Assembly: GCA_949383255.1 (NCBI GenBank) | Contig: CASJPF010000013.1 | Coordinates: forward strand, 22,723 to 86,722 | DNA length: 64,000 nt | From: Lachnospiraceae bacterium | Lineage (GTDB): Bacteria > Bacillota > Clostridia > Lachnospirales > Lachnospiraceae | Direction of reading: 5' to 3' | Shown: positions 7,870 to 17,125 of the stretch, in pieces | Position numbering within the stretch: the first letter of the stretch is position 1 | Layout of the letters: each line of letters opens with the position of its first letter | Position numbers and translations under genes: made by a program | The notes under the pieces: model-generated | Databases searched by the model: none | What the model saw: the letters and a program-made list of their open reading frames with translations, nothing else | Told to the model about the DNA's origin: nothing

Positions 7870-9642
7870 TTACATTCTCTCTGGCGCAGAGAAACCAAGC
7901 AAATCAATAGATGTCTCAAGCACATCTCTTGTAAGTGTAAGAAGTGCTATCCATCCTGCCTTCTTCTCTGCATCTTCCTCCGCTAGAATCTTAGTATCAT
8001 GATAGAAATGATTCAATGCGTTTGCAAGGTCATAGATATAAGCACAGAGCTTATGCGGCGCATACTCTTCACAAGCTGTCTCAACACTTGCATTAAACTT
8101 CGCAAGTTCCATCATTAGTTGTTTCTCACTCTGATTCACAGGCGGCTTAATCTCAGAACATACTGCTTGCACATCACCGCCATTTTCTGTATATTTTGCA
8201 AGAATGGACTTAATGCGCACAATTGTATATAGAATATAGGGACCTGTATCCCCCTCTGACGATGTAAAACGGTCAATGTCAAAAATATAATCCTTGCTCG
8301 CCTGATTAGACAAATCACCGTATTTTAATGCTGCCAGCGCAACAGTCTCCGCAGTTTGGCTTGCTTCCTCATTTTCTATACTGCGATTTTCCGTAATCTT
8401 TTTAAACATCTTGTCATGAATTTCCTGAATTAAACTTTCAAGACGCATCACACCACCATCACGTGTCTTAAATGGTTTCCCATCCTTGCCATTCATCGTT
8501 CCGAAACCGATAAATTTCAATTCCGTCTCAGGTTTTACAAGTTTTGTTTTCCTTGCACAGCGGAACACCTGTTCAAAGTAAAGCTCTTGGCGCTTATCTG
8601 TCATATAGATTATTTTATCTGGTTTATTTTGTTCCATACGCATCATAATCGTCGCAAGATCTGTTGTGTTATATAATGCTGCACCGTCTGATTTTAATAT
8701 CATACACGGTGGTATCTCCTTCGTATCTGTCTCTTCTTTCACATCAACCACAAGAGCACCCTCACTTAGATATGCATACCCTTCTTTTTTCATGGATTCC
8801 ACCATTTCGGGTATCATATTATGCACAGCAGATTCCCCATTCCACAAGTCAAACTCTACATTTAAACGCGCATAATTTTTCTTTAAATCGGTGACAGAAA
8901 TAGCGATAATGTGATTCCAAAGTGCCCGATACCCCGCTACACCACTTTGCAATTTAAAGGTACAATTCATAGCATCTGCCTTGTATGCATCATCCTCTTT
9001 GGAACGCTTACTTGCAAACGGATAAAGTTCCTCAAGCTCCGAGAGTGTAAACGGCGGTTCTTCTGGATACACTCCTGTATAGGTTTCATCAAAGTATATC
9101 AGTTCTGGCTTTCTAACTTTCAGTTCGTTCATAACAAGCCCCATCTGTAATCCCCAGTCGCCCAGATGCACATCACCGATTACATTATGTCCTATATATC
9201 TTAAAATACGCTTCACACTCTCTCCTATAATTGCAGAGCGAAGATGCCCTATGTGCAACGGTTTTGCAATATTGGGTCCGCCGTAATCTATAATAATCGT
9301 CGCAGGAGCCTTGGTCTCCTCCAGACCGTATTTTTTATCAGCGCGCATATTTTTCACATAGTTTCCCACAAATTCTTTTTTCAGTGTCAAATTTAAAAAT
9401 CCCGGCGCGACTGCCTCAACTTTCTCAAACACCAAACTGTCACAAAGTTTTGCAGCGACATCATTTGCAATCATAATCGGTGCTTTTTTGTACTGTTTTG
9501 CACCTGCCATTGCACCGTTACACTGATATTCACACAAGTCAGGGCGATTTGACAGCGTTACAGTTCCAAGAGTACGCGCATATCCGGCCTGCTCAAATGC
9601 TTGCATCATTTCATCAGAAATCAAATCTAATATTTTTTTCAT
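7870..9642 (-). CDS. argS: Arginine--tRNA ligase
   Basis: A 590-residue class I aminoacyl-tRNA synthetase that charges tRNA-Arg in the cytoplasm. The HIGH motif is in PNIAKPLHIGHLRSAIIGES (about residue 115-130), and the KMSKS-equivalent loop is the divergent GKPFKTRDGG, as usual for ArgRS. The C-terminus has the DALR anticodon-binding domain (NALNHFYHDTKILAE) and ends in the usual aromatic/Met tail (GFSAPERM). The ATG at 9642 is chosen over one 48 bases upstream because GGAGG lies just before it and the upstream start would overlap the queH stop region. It follows queH by 26 bases. Confidence 0.95.
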   Translation of the reverse strand: MKKILDLISDEMMQAFEQAGYARTLGTVTLSNRPDLCEYQCNGAMAGAKQYKKAPIMIANDVAAKLCDSLVFEKVEAVAPGFLNLTLKKEFVGNYVKNMRADKKYGLEETKAPATIIIDYGGPNIAKPLHIGHLRSAIIGESVKRILRYIGHNVIGDVHLGDWGLQMGLVMNELKVRKPELIYFDETYTGVYPEEPPFTLSELEELYPFASKRSKEDDAYKADAMNCTFKLQSGVAGYRALWNHIIAISVTDLKKNYARLNVEFDLWNGESAVHNMIPEMVESMKKEGYAYLSEGALVVDVKEETDTKEIPPCMILKSDGAALYNTTDLATIMMRMEQNKPDKIIYMTDKRQELYFEQVFRCARKTKLVKPETELKFIGFGTMNGKDGKPFKTRDGGVMRLESLIQEIHDKMFKKITENRSIENEEASQTAETVALAALKYGDLSNQASKDYIFDIDRFTSSEGDTGPYILYTIVRIKSILAKYTENGGDVQAVCSEIKPPVNQSEKQLMMELAKFNASVETACEEYAPHKLCAYIYDLANALNHFYHDTKILAEEDAEKKAGWIALLTLTRDVLETSIDLLGFSAPERM

Positions 9643-9668
9643 TACTACCTCCATACTTTTTGCTGTTA

Positions 9669-10301
9669 CTATCTCTGCGAATACACACACCCGCAGTAAT
9701 TCTGTCGATATAAATCATACTCTGCCGATAACTCAATTGAACGCTTATAGCCGTTTTTTTTCTTAAAATCAGATGGCAACCACGGTATCTGATACACTTC
9801 TGCCAAATGCTCGCCAATCTCATTCAGCTTTGCAGCATTCTTTAATGGGCTAATTGTAAGAGTCGTTGTAAAATAGTCCTGCTTTAACTGTTTCGCAAGC
9901 TCTGCTGTTTTTCTCAAGCGCAATTCATAACAGGCAAAACAGCGTTCCCCACCTTCGGAACACTGTTCCAAGCCCTTTACAGCCGCATAAAAAACATTTG
10001 GCTCATAATCTCCTTCTATCACAGAAATTGGATATGCATTATCAGGCAATTGATGATTATAAGCGTCAATCAAACGTTTTTGCTCTGCCATACGCTTTTG
10101 ATACTCCGCGTCTGCCGAGATATTCGGATTGTAATAAAATACTGTAATCTTAAAATATTGTCTCAAATATTCCAGCACATAACTACTGCACGGCGCACAA
10201 CAACTGTGCAATAATAGATTTGGTGCAGTTGTAATCTGTATTAATAATTTGTCCAACTCCCGTTGAAAATTTCTTGTATTTGGTGTTTTAGATGTCAACA
10301 T
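9669..10301 (-). CDS. queH: Epoxyqueuosine reductase QueH
   Basis: A 210-residue QueH (formerly DUF208) protein, the non-cobalamin enzyme that reduces epoxyqueuosine to queuosine in tRNA. Diagnostic cysteines are the adjacent pair in LLHSCCAPCSSYVLEYL, the pair in ERCFACYELRLRKTAELA, and the C-terminal YCGCVYS, which together bind a 4Fe-4S cluster and a second metal site. Length is standard. The start has only a weak purine-rich box. It sits between carB and argS. A MITE separates it from carB, so its promoter may be affected by that insertion. Confidence 0.93.
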   Translation of the reverse strand: MLTSKTPNTRNFQRELDKLLIQITTAPNLLLHSCCAPCSSYVLEYLRQYFKITVFYYNPNISADAEYQKRMAEQKRLIDAYNHQLPDNAYPISVIEGDYEPNVFYAAVKGLEQCSEGGERCFACYELRLRKTAELAKQLKQDYFTTTLTISPLKNAAKLNEIGEHLAEVYQIPWLPSDFKKKNGYKRSIELSAEYDLYRQNYCGCVYSQR

Positions 10302-10333
10302 AGTATCTCACTTTTCTATTACAACGATATTTC

Positions 10334-10469
10334 GTAACAGCTCAGACAGGTCTTCGCAAGACCTGCGAAGACCATACAAAAACATAAAGCCTGAGAGCAA
10401 AAATCCCATCGCCAAAGGCGATTTTGAATGGATTTTTGCAGTAACAGGTCAGCTTGTCTGAACTGTTAC
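10334..10469. mobile_element. IS66-like MITE, copy 1
   Basis: A 136-bp element with inverted ends GTAACAGCTCAGAC (10334-10347) and GTCTGAACTGTTAC (10456-10469). It is flanked by near-identical 8-base repeats, GATATTTC (10326-10333) and GATATTTA (10470-10477). Ends starting GTAA and 8-bp target duplications are hallmarks of the IS66 family. It is too small to encode a transposase. It overlaps the carB 3-prime end and supplies the final codons and stop of that gene. Inside are further short palindromes. Confidence 0.8.
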
Positions 10470-13400
10470 GATATTTATGAGTGTCAGCGGATTGTCATTT
10501 TTATTTTCTAGGCTTGTAGCGAGCGCCTTTGCAGTATCCAGTGCTGTAATACAGTTGACGCCAGTCTCAATAGAAGTCCGTCGAATCAAAAATCCATCTC
10601 TTGACTTATCACGCCCCTGCGTTGGCGTATCAATGACAAGGTCAATTTTATGTCCCAAAATCAAGTCCATAACAGTCGGTGATTCCTGCTGAATTTTATT
10701 GACTTTTTTTGCTTTGACACCCGCGTCATTTAACGCTTTTGCTGTGCTGCGCGTCGCATAAATAGTATATCCTAATTTTTCAAAACGCCTTCCAATCTCA
10801 ATAGCCTCTCCCTTGTCCGCGTCTTTCACAGTGATAATCATTCGCTTATGTCTTGGCAAATCAATGCCAGCCCCCAAAAATGCTTTGTACAGTGCTTCAT
10901 TAAAAGTTTTTGCAATTCCCAAACACTCTCCAGTTGATTTCATTTCTGGTCCAAGGCTAATTTCCGCCCCTCGGATTTTCTCAAAAGAAAACACCGGCAT
11001 TTTTATTGCAACATAATCCGCCTCTTTCTGTAATCCTGGCTCATAGCCAAGCTCCCGAATTGTCTTTCCAATAATCACTTCTGTCGCAAGGTCTACAATT
11101 GGGATTCCAGTCACTTTGCTAATATAGGGAACTGTTCTTGAGGAGCGCGGATTGACTTCTATTACAAACACTTCCTCTCCAACTGCAATAAACTGAATAT
11201 TAATCAATCCCTTGACATGCAATGCCTTTGCAAGCCGTCTTGTGTACTCCGCAATCGTTTCCTTTACCTTATTTGTTATGGTATGCGCTGGATAAACAGA
11301 AATTGAGTCGCCAGAGTGAACGCCCGTTCTCTCGATATGTTCCATAATCCCCGGAATTAAAATATCTGTGCCATCACATACTGCATCTACTTCAAGTTCC
11401 TTGCCCTGTAAGTATTTGTCAACAAGAATGGGGTGGTCCTGCGCAATGCGATTGATAATCTCCATAAATTCCTCAATCTCCTTGTCAGAAATTGCGATTT
11501 GCATTCCCTGTCCCCCAAGCACATAGGAAGGTCGAACAAGCACTGGATAACCAAGACGATTTGCAACCGTTTTCGCTTCCTCTGCTGTGTAGACTGTACC
11601 ACCCGCCGCCCGAGGAATCTGCGTCTTTTCAAGAATTTTATCAAAAAGTTCTCTGTCCTCCGCCGCATCGACGTCCTCCGCTTTGGTTCCCAAAATTGGC
11701 ACACCCATTTTCATTAAGCTCTCTGTAAGTTTAATTGCTGTCTGACCGCCAAATTGCACTACTGCGCCGTCAGGTTTCTCAATATTGACAATATTCTCCA
11801 CGTCTTCTGGCGTAAGCGGCTCAAAATAGAGCTTGTCGGCAATGTCAAAATCTGTGCTGACCGTCTCAGGGTTGTTGTTAATAATCACTGTCTCATATCC
11901 CGCTTTTGAAAATGCCCATGTTGCATGTACAGAACAGTAATCAAACTCAATCCCCTGTCCAATACGAATTGGTCCAGAACCAAGCACAAGCACTTTTTTT
12001 GGCGGTGTTGTCTCCACCGCTTCATTGATACCATCATAACACGAATAATAGTATGGGGTGCTCGCCTCAAATTCTGCTGCACAAGTGTCTACCATCTTAA
12101 AGGAAGCTGTCACATGATTTTCATAGCGCATCTGTTTCACTTCCGATTCCTCAATGCCAACAAGTCGCGCAATTACACTGTCAGGAAATTCCAGTCGTTT
12201 TGCCTCCTTCAACAGTTCTAGGGTGAATGGCTGTGTTTCTAGTGCGTGCTCCATCTCCACCAAAATTGCAATCTTATCAATAAACCATCGATCAATCCGT
12301 GTGATATTATAGATTGTATCGTAGTCTATTCCTTTTCTAAGAGCTTCCGCAATGACATAAATACGCTGGTCATCCACCTTCTGCATACGCCGCAGCAATG
12401 CTTCTGTGTCAAGCTCTGAAAAATCATAACTTCTAAGACAATCCACATGTTGTTCTAGCGAACGGATTGCCTTCATAAGCGCGCCCTCAAAATTCGTGCA
12501 AATGCTCATAACCTCGCCTGTCGCCTTCATCTGTGTAGTGAGCGTTCGCTTAGCTGTAATAAACTTGTCAAAAGGAAGCCTTGGCATTTTTACAACACAG
12601 TAATCCAGTGTCGGTTCAAAACTTGCATAGGTCTTCCCAGTAATGGCATTTTTAATCTCATCTAACGTGTAGCCTAGCGCAATCTTTGCCGCAACCTTTG
12701 CAATCGGATAGCCAGTTGCCTTGGAAGCCAGCGCAGAAGAACGGCTCACACGAGGGTTCACCTCAATCACACAATATTCAAAACTTGTTGGGTGTAATGC
12801 AAACTGCACATTGCATCCACCTGTAATATTTAACTCTGAAATAATATTCAGTGCCGATGTGCGCAGCATTTGATACTCTTTGTCACTTAAAGTCTGTGAG
12901 GGCGCTACAACAATGCTGTCGCCCGTGTGAACACCAACCGGATCAATATTTTCCATATTACATACTGTAATACAATTTCCAGCGCTGTCACGCATCACCT
13001 CATACTCAATTTCTTTCCAGCCTGCAATACAACGCTCTACTAAAACTTGTCCCACCCTAGAAAGTCTCAAACCATTTTCAAGAATTTCTTCTAATTCAAG
13101 CTGATTGTGTGCAATGCCACCACCACTGCCGCCAAGCGTATATGCGGGGCGAAGCACAACCGGATAGCCAATGGTGTTTGTGAATGCCACCCCATCCGCA
13201 ACATTCTCGACAACAAGAGAGGCAGCACAAGGCTCACCAATCTTTTCCATAGTGTCTTTGAACGCCTGTCTATCCTCCGCCTTTCTGATTGTGGCGGCTG
13301 TCGTGCCAAGCAATTTTACATGATGAGAAGCCAGAAATCCACTCTCCTCAAGCTCCATTCCAAGATTTAACCCTGCCTGTCCTCCCAGTGTTGGCAGAAT

Positions 13401-13655
13401 TGAGTCTGGTTTTTCCTTCTCAATAATCTGTTCTAAAACCTTTGTTGTCAGAGGCTCAATATAAACCTTGTCCGCAATGTCTCTGTCTGTCATAATCGTC
13501 GCAGGATTAGAGTTTACAAGCACTACTTCAATCCCTTCCTCTTTGAGTGAACGACATGCCTGCGTACCTGCATAGTCAAATTCAGCCGCCTGTCCAATAA
13601 CAATTGGACCAGAGCCAATCACCATTACTTTTCTTACATCTGGATTCTTAGGCAT
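10449..13655 (-). CDS. carB: Carbamoyl-phosphate synthase large subunit
   Basis: A 1068-residue protein that makes carbamoyl phosphate from bicarbonate, ATP and ammonia delivered by CarA, feeding pyrimidine and arginine synthesis. The two homologous halves each start with a glycine-rich signature (VMVIGSGPIVIGQAAEFDYA near residue 10; VLVLGSGPIRIGQGIEFDY near 550) and hold an ATP-grasp domain with EVNPR motifs. The C-terminal 130 residues form the MGS-like allosteric domain. The ATG at 13655 follows a GGAGGTG box and overlaps the carA stop by eight bases. The last residues (VTVQTS) and stop are encoded by the inverted end of an IS66-like MITE, so the native C-terminus has been replaced. Confidence 0.96.
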   Translation of the reverse strand: MPKNPDVRKVMVIGSGPIVIGQAAEFDYAGTQACRSLKEEGIEVVLVNSNPATIMTDRDIADKVYIEPLTTKVLEQIIEKEKPDSILPTLGGQAGLNLGMELEESGFLASHHVKLLGTTAATIRKAEDRQAFKDTMEKIGEPCAASLVVENVADGVAFTNTIGYPVVLRPAYTLGGSGGGIAHNQLELEEILENGLRLSRVGQVLVERCIAGWKEIEYEVMRDSAGNCITVCNMENIDPVGVHTGDSIVVAPSQTLSDKEYQMLRTSALNIISELNITGGCNVQFALHPTSFEYCVIEVNPRVSRSSALASKATGYPIAKVAAKIALGYTLDEIKNAITGKTYASFEPTLDYCVVKMPRLPFDKFITAKRTLTTQMKATGEVMSICTNFEGALMKAIRSLEQHVDCLRSYDFSELDTEALLRRMQKVDDQRIYVIAEALRKGIDYDTIYNITRIDRWFIDKIAILVEMEHALETQPFTLELLKEAKRLEFPDSVIARLVGIEESEVKQMRYENHVTASFKMVDTCAAEFEASTPYYYSCYDGINEAVETTPPKKVLVLGSGPIRIGQGIEFDYCSVHATWAFSKAGYETVIINNNPETVSTDFDIADKLYFEPLTPEDVENIVNIEKPDGAVVQFGGQTAIKLTESLMKMGVPILGTKAEDVDAAEDRELFDKILEKTQIPRAAGGTVYTAEEAKTVANRLGYPVLVRPSYVLGGQGMQIAISDKEIEEFMEIINRIAQDHPILVDKYLQGKELEVDAVCDGTDILIPGIMEHIERTGVHSGDSISVYPAHTITNKVKETIAEYTRRLAKALHVKGLINIQFIAVGEEVFVIEVNPRSSRTVPYISKVTGIPIVDLATEVIIGKTIRELGYEPGLQKEADYVAIKMPVFSFEKIRGAEISLGPEMKSTGECLGIAKTFNEALYKAFLGAGIDLPRHKRMIITVKDADKGEAIEIGRRFEKLGYTIYATRSTAKALNDAGVKAKKVNKIQQESPTVMDLILGHKIDLVIDTPTQGRDKSRDGFLIRRTSIETGVNCITALDTAKALATSLENKNDNPLTLINIVTVQTS

Positions 13656-14856
13656 TTTTTGACACCTCCATCTTCGCACTTTTTATCATATCAATAAACC
13701 GGTCAAACAGAAAACTGGAATCCTGCGGACCACAACATGCTTCTGGATGAAACTGAACAGTAAAAATATTTTTTCCTGTGTAATACAACCCCTCATTTGT
13801 ACCATCATTGACATTGATAAACGCAGGTGTTGCCACATTGGGGTCTAGTTTATCCATATCCACAACATAACCATGATTCTGTGAGGAAATATATACCCTT
13901 CCTGTAGCCAAATCTTTGACAGGATGATTGCCTCCTCTGTGTCCGTATTTCATTTTATAGGTGTCTGCTCCTGTTGCAAGCGCCATCAACTGATGCCCAA
14001 GGCAGATAGCAAAAATTGGAATATTGGTATCATACAGTTTTTTGATTTCTACAATAATAGAAGTGCACTCTTTGGGATCTCCTGGACCATTGGAAAGCAT
14101 AATGCCATCAGGATTTGCATCAATAATCTCTGCGGCAGAGGTCGTCGCTGGATAGACGGTAACATCACACCCTCTTCTTTTAAGGGAATCGGCAATATTA
14201 TCTTTCATGCCAAAATCAAGCAGCGCAATATGTATACCTGCGCCATTTAAGTTTTTGACAAGAGATGGCTTCTTCTCTCTCTTTCCAGCCTCATAATCTG
14301 CCAATACAAATTTCGCACTTCCAGAGAGTGCACCATTTTCTGATAAATTCTGAGAGCCCTTTAACTTATATTTTTCTTTACAGGTAACTTTCTCAACGAC
14401 TTTACCCGTTGTGTAGGCTTTTAATCTCGGCAATATCTTATCAAGCTTATATTGCTCGTCGGTTGTTATCATACCGTTCATTGTACCTTTTTTTCGCAAA
14501 ATCTTTGTGAGTGCTCTTGTGTCAATTCCTGCGATACCTGGTATATGATTTTCTTCTAAAAATTGTTGAATGGAAAAGTCTGCTCTGAAATTGCTGAAAT
14601 TTCTGGATAATTCTCTGACAATGAATCCGTCAGGCCAAGGTTTTTTTGATTCCATGTCATCTATACAAATGCCATAGTTTCCTATTAATGGGTAGGTCAT
14701 ACACACCGCTTGCCCCGCATAAGATGGGTCTGTAAGCACTTCAAGATACCCAGCCATAGAAGTATTAAAAACAATTTCACTGACGACTTCCCTGTCCGCA
14801 CCAATATGAGTCCCTTCAAATACGGTGCCATCTTCCAAAATCAAAAATGCCTTCAT
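13648..14856 (-). CDS. carA: Carbamoyl-phosphate synthase small subunit
   Basis: A 402-residue glutaminase subunit that hydrolyses glutamine and channels ammonia to CarB. The N-terminal CPSase_sm_chain domain includes VFEGTHIGADREVVSEIVFNT. The class I glutamine amidotransferase domain has LSNGPGDP, the nucleophile Cys in FAICLGHQLMALA, and the His-Glu pair in VQFHPEA. It is about 20 residues longer than the E. coli enzyme because of a basic insert between the domains (KLKGSQNLSENGALSGSAKF area). The start has AGGTGA four bases upstream. The gene is translationally coupled to carB. Confidence 0.96.
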   Translation of the reverse strand: MKAFLILEDGTVFEGTHIGADREVVSEIVFNTSMAGYLEVLTDPSYAGQAVCMTYPLIGNYGICIDDMESKKPWPDGFIVRELSRNFSNFRADFSIQQFLEENHIPGIAGIDTRALTKILRKKGTMNGMITTDEQYKLDKILPRLKAYTTGKVVEKVTCKEKYKLKGSQNLSENGALSGSAKFVLADYEAGKREKKPSLVKNLNGAGIHIALLDFGMKDNIADSLKRRGCDVTVYPATTSAAEIIDANPDGIMLSNGPGDPKECTSIIVEIKKLYDTNIPIFAICLGHQLMALATGADTYKMKYGHRGGNHPVKDLATGRVYISSQNHGYVVDMDKLDPNVATPAFINVNDGTNEGLYYTGKNIFTVQFHPEACCGPQDSSFLFDRFIDMIKSAKMEVSKNA

Positions 14857-14878
14857 CTAATCACCTGTACTTTCTTTT

Positions 14879-14946
14879 GTAACAGTTCAGATACCTTCAC
14901 TGTTATGGTCAGCGCAGCAAATACGCAGACCTGTCTGAACTGTTAC
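14879..14946. mobile_element. IS66-like MITE, copy 2 (short)
   Basis: A 68-bp element with inverted ends GTAACAGTTCAGA (14879-14891) and TCTGAACTGTTAC (14934-14946), flanked by perfect 8-base direct repeats TTTCTTTT (14871-14878 and 14947-14954). This is the clearest target-site duplication of the three copies. It lies just upstream of carA and could affect its promoter. Confidence 0.85.
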
Positions 14947-15024
14947 TTTCTTTTCATAATCGGTTTATTATATCACAAGAAATTATAGCATTCAAGAATT
15001 TCTAAGCGAGTAGAAAGAAATTTT

Positions 15025-15161
15025 GTAACAGTTCAGCCCTTGGCTTCCTGTTACAGACATCAAGCCATGCAAAACCACTTCGTGGTGGCTTGATGTATCT
15101 CTGCCACTACACAGTTTTACGGACTTTGCAGCAAATGCAAAGTCCTAGACTGAACTGTAAC
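15025..15161. mobile_element. IS66-like MITE, copy 3
   Basis: A 137-bp element with ends GTAACAGTTCAG (15025-15036) and CTGAACTGTAAC (15150-15161, one mismatch), flanked by perfect 8-base repeats GAAATTTT (15017-15024 and 15162-15169). It contains an internal hairpin with arms ACATCAAGCCA and TGGCTTGATGT. Together with copy 2 it fills the gene-free stretch 14857-15228, apart from the terminator at 15166-15196. Confidence 0.83.
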
Positions 15162-15165
15162 GAAA

Positions 15166-15196
15166 TTTTCCCCTACTACAATCGAGTAGGGGAAAA
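15166..15196 (-). terminator. Rho-independent terminator of the surface-polysaccharide cluster
   Basis: A perfect 12-bp stem, TTTTCCCCTACT (15166-15177) with AGTAGGGGAAAA (15185-15196), has a 7-base loop and T-rich arms, so it can end transcripts from either side. It lies 33 bases past the stop of the last gene of the cluster. Its left arm overlaps the target duplication of MITE copy 3, so the MITE inserted at the edge of the terminator. Confidence 0.8.
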
Positions 15197-15228
15197 CTTC
15201 TATGCTTTCTAAATATAAAATTATTGGT

Positions 15229-16299
15229 CTACTCAGGAATAACCATCTGACCAAGGTCCTGCAAATTGCGCTCCACAATCTCAAATAATACATAATCACA
15301 TTCTGTATTTTCTATAATTGAAAGATCATAAGGTGTAGAGCGGTTAAATACTGCCTGTGAAAAAGAACCTCCCATAAAAGGAATCATTGCCCTGCCAAAA
15401 CTATCTCGATATACTAAAATAGAACCATTTTGCGCTGATGATGTTGTCCGAATTTTAATGTCATCGAGACTGTGTAATCTTCCAACATAATCATATTGCT
15501 GATTGTCCTCATAAATATGCTGGGCTTCAAAATACTCTGATGAAGGAAACAAAATTTTATACAAATCAGGCTCATGGTTTTTCTCAATTGTATATCCTGT
15601 AAGTGTATATTGTTCTGAGATTCCAAATGCCGCATAAATTTCATTGAGCACAAGTCTAGCACCTGTATGATTCCAGTGTGTATCCTCATGTAAATATACT
15701 TCCTCTGTATCCTTATATGCAGTCAGTAAATGATATGCATCCACAAAAGGTATTTTTTTGTCAGTCATGCGCTCTTGGAGCAGTGTGAGATTTCGACACT
15801 CTGCCCTGCTGCCAAATCGCGCTGGCATATACTCTGGATAGATACTATTTTTGTTTGGCACTATGACAAAGAGTGGTTTTTTTCCCATATGTTCTACATA
15901 TTGGCTCACTTCTAACAGCGTGTTGGCAATCTTGTCAATCTCCTCATCAGGCAAGGTAACACCTACATAATCCGCAAGTGTCTGTCCAAAAAACAGCCAT
16001 CCTTCCTTTCCAATCACAACTTGGTCGTCATTGGGCGTGCGCAGCAGTTTATATTTTATGAAACTGTCCGCCTCCACAAGCTCTCCGCGAAAGGCAAAAT
16101 GTTCTGATACATAGGTCTGTAGCTCCTCAAAAAAATCCTGATTCCACTTCCCCTCTTCTGTTCGGAATTTTGGCTTCTCGGAAAGCGTTCGGTTTTCCGC
16201 AAGCTCAGAATGATAAAACAACATTCCTGCGGAGGGAATTATGCAAATTATAAAAAATACAATTACAAATCCCCACGCTGTAAGTCTTTCTTTGTTCAT
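15229..16299 (-). CDS. AlgX/AlgJ-type SGNH protein, probable polysaccharide O-acetylation factor
   Basis: A 356-residue protein with one N-terminal membrane anchor (about residues 9-29) and an extracytoplasmic SGNH-like domain of the AlgX/AlgJ/DHHW type. Recognisable motifs are the SENRTLSEKP-like start (ELAENRTLSEKPKF), KEGWLFFG, HEDTHWNHTGARL (catalytic Asp-x-His-Trp-like) and a late YRDSFGRAMIPF with the candidate catalytic Ser. In alginate and related systems such proteins work with an MBOAT enzyme to acetylate polysaccharide outside the membrane. An MBOAT gene is present at 18312-19685. The start has TAGGAG upstream. It is the last gene of the cluster before a strong terminator. Confidence 0.82.
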   Translation of the reverse strand: MNKERLTAWGFVIVFFIICIIPSAGMLFYHSELAENRTLSEKPKFRTEEGKWNQDFFEELQTYVSEHFAFRGELVEADSFIKYKLLRTPNDDQVVIGKEGWLFFGQTLADYVGVTLPDEEIDKIANTLLEVSQYVEHMGKKPLFVIVPNKNSIYPEYMPARFGSRAECRNLTLLQERMTDKKIPFVDAYHLLTAYKDTEEVYLHEDTHWNHTGARLVLNEIYAAFGISEQYTLTGYTIEKNHEPDLYKILFPSSEYFEAQHIYEDNQQYDYVGRLHSLDDIKIRTTSSAQNGSILVYRDSFGRAMIPFMGGSFSQAVFNRSTPYDLSIIENTECDYVLFEIVERNLQDLGQMVIPE

Positions 16300-16308
16300 T
16301 TTTGTCTC

Positions 16309-17100
16309 CTACCTGCCAAACAACTCCATAAACGATACTTTATCATTTGTCATCTGCAATCCGATTGTCTTACCTCCCAGTTCGTACAAAAGTTCTGACC
16401 CTTCCTCTGTATAGTTCCTTCCATACGCCGCAATCACTTCATCCTTTGTGCTGCCAATATGGATTCCAGAAGGAAGCACTTCGCCGCCTGTCACCTCAAT
16501 CAATGATATAATATCCGCACCGTTTGTAATGTAAGTGTAGATAACGGTACCTCCATATGTGTAAACTTTATCTTCTCCTGCTTCTGTACAGCTCTTAGCA
16601 AAACCAAACTCATCTGGATCTCCTAGTGTACCTACATAGTTTCTCATATCTCCGCCAAGGGGAATCGATGCGCCTTTCACAACCACTGCATAATCACCCT
16701 CTGATACAGAACCTTCTGCCGCAGCAACTGGCTCTGGCTCCGCTTCTGATTCTGGGGTCACTTGTGTCTCTGAGGGCGCTTCTGGCTGGGATACTGTTTC
16801 TGTCTCTTTTGTCTTCTCTGTTTCTGTCTGTGTCTCTATTTGTGTCTCTGTTTCTGTCTGTGTCTCTGTTTCTGTCTGCGTCTCTGTTTGTGTTTCTGTC
16901 TCTGATGAGAGCTCTGACGACGTTTCTATTTCTGTTTGCGTTTCTGTCTCCTGCACAGATTGTGTTTCAATTACAGGTTCCGATGTAACTTCTGATGTAA
17001 TTTTTGATGTTGGCTTATCAGATGCACCACACCCTGACATCGCCGCAATGCTCCCTGCTAAAATAGCTGCTATAACCAATGATTTTCTATTATTTTTCAT
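16309..17100 (-). CDS. Lipoprotein with Thr/Glu/Gln-rich tether and a globular C-terminal domain
   Basis: A 263-residue predicted lipoprotein. The signal peptide ends in a lipobox-like AAMSGCGAS (Cys about residue 24). Residues about 38-95 are almost only Thr, Glu, Gln and Ser in TETQ/TETE repeats, a low-complexity tether. The C-terminal half (about 135-263) looks globular and has the pattern DMRNYVGTLGDPDE...GSTKDEVIAAYG...LQMTNDKVSFMELFG, which I read as a small extracellular domain of unknown function. The GGGAGG box before the ATG is strong. It lies ten bases from the next gene, within the surface cluster. The repetitive tether is prone to length variation. Confidence 0.78.
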   Translation of the reverse strand: MKNNRKSLVIAAILAGSIAAMSGCGASDKPTSKITSEVTSEPVIETQSVQETETQTEIETSSELSSETETQTETQTETETQTETETQIETQTETEKTKETETVSQPEAPSETQVTPESEAEPEPVAAAEGSVSEGDYAVVVKGASIPLGGDMRNYVGTLGDPDEFGFAKSCTEAGEDKVYTYGGTVIYTYITNGADIISLIEVTGGEVLPSGIHIGSTKDEVIAAYGRNYTEEGSELLYELGGKTIGLQMTNDKVSFMELFGR

Positions 17101-17125
17101 AGTATAAATTCCTCCCTAAATTTTT

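Noticed and set aside
9643..9700. T-box leader for argS
   Set aside because: Only 26 bases separate queH and argS, too short for a T-box. The gene is expressed from an upstream operon.
10334..10469. Intrinsic terminator after carB
   Set aside because: The inverted repeat ends match two other elements with target duplications, so a mobile element explains it better. No T-run is present.
16740..16990. Low-complexity tandem repeat of the tctgtttctg type
   Set aside because: It encodes the Thr/Glu/Gln-rich tether of a lipoprotein. It is a coding low-complexity tract and not a separate repeat element.
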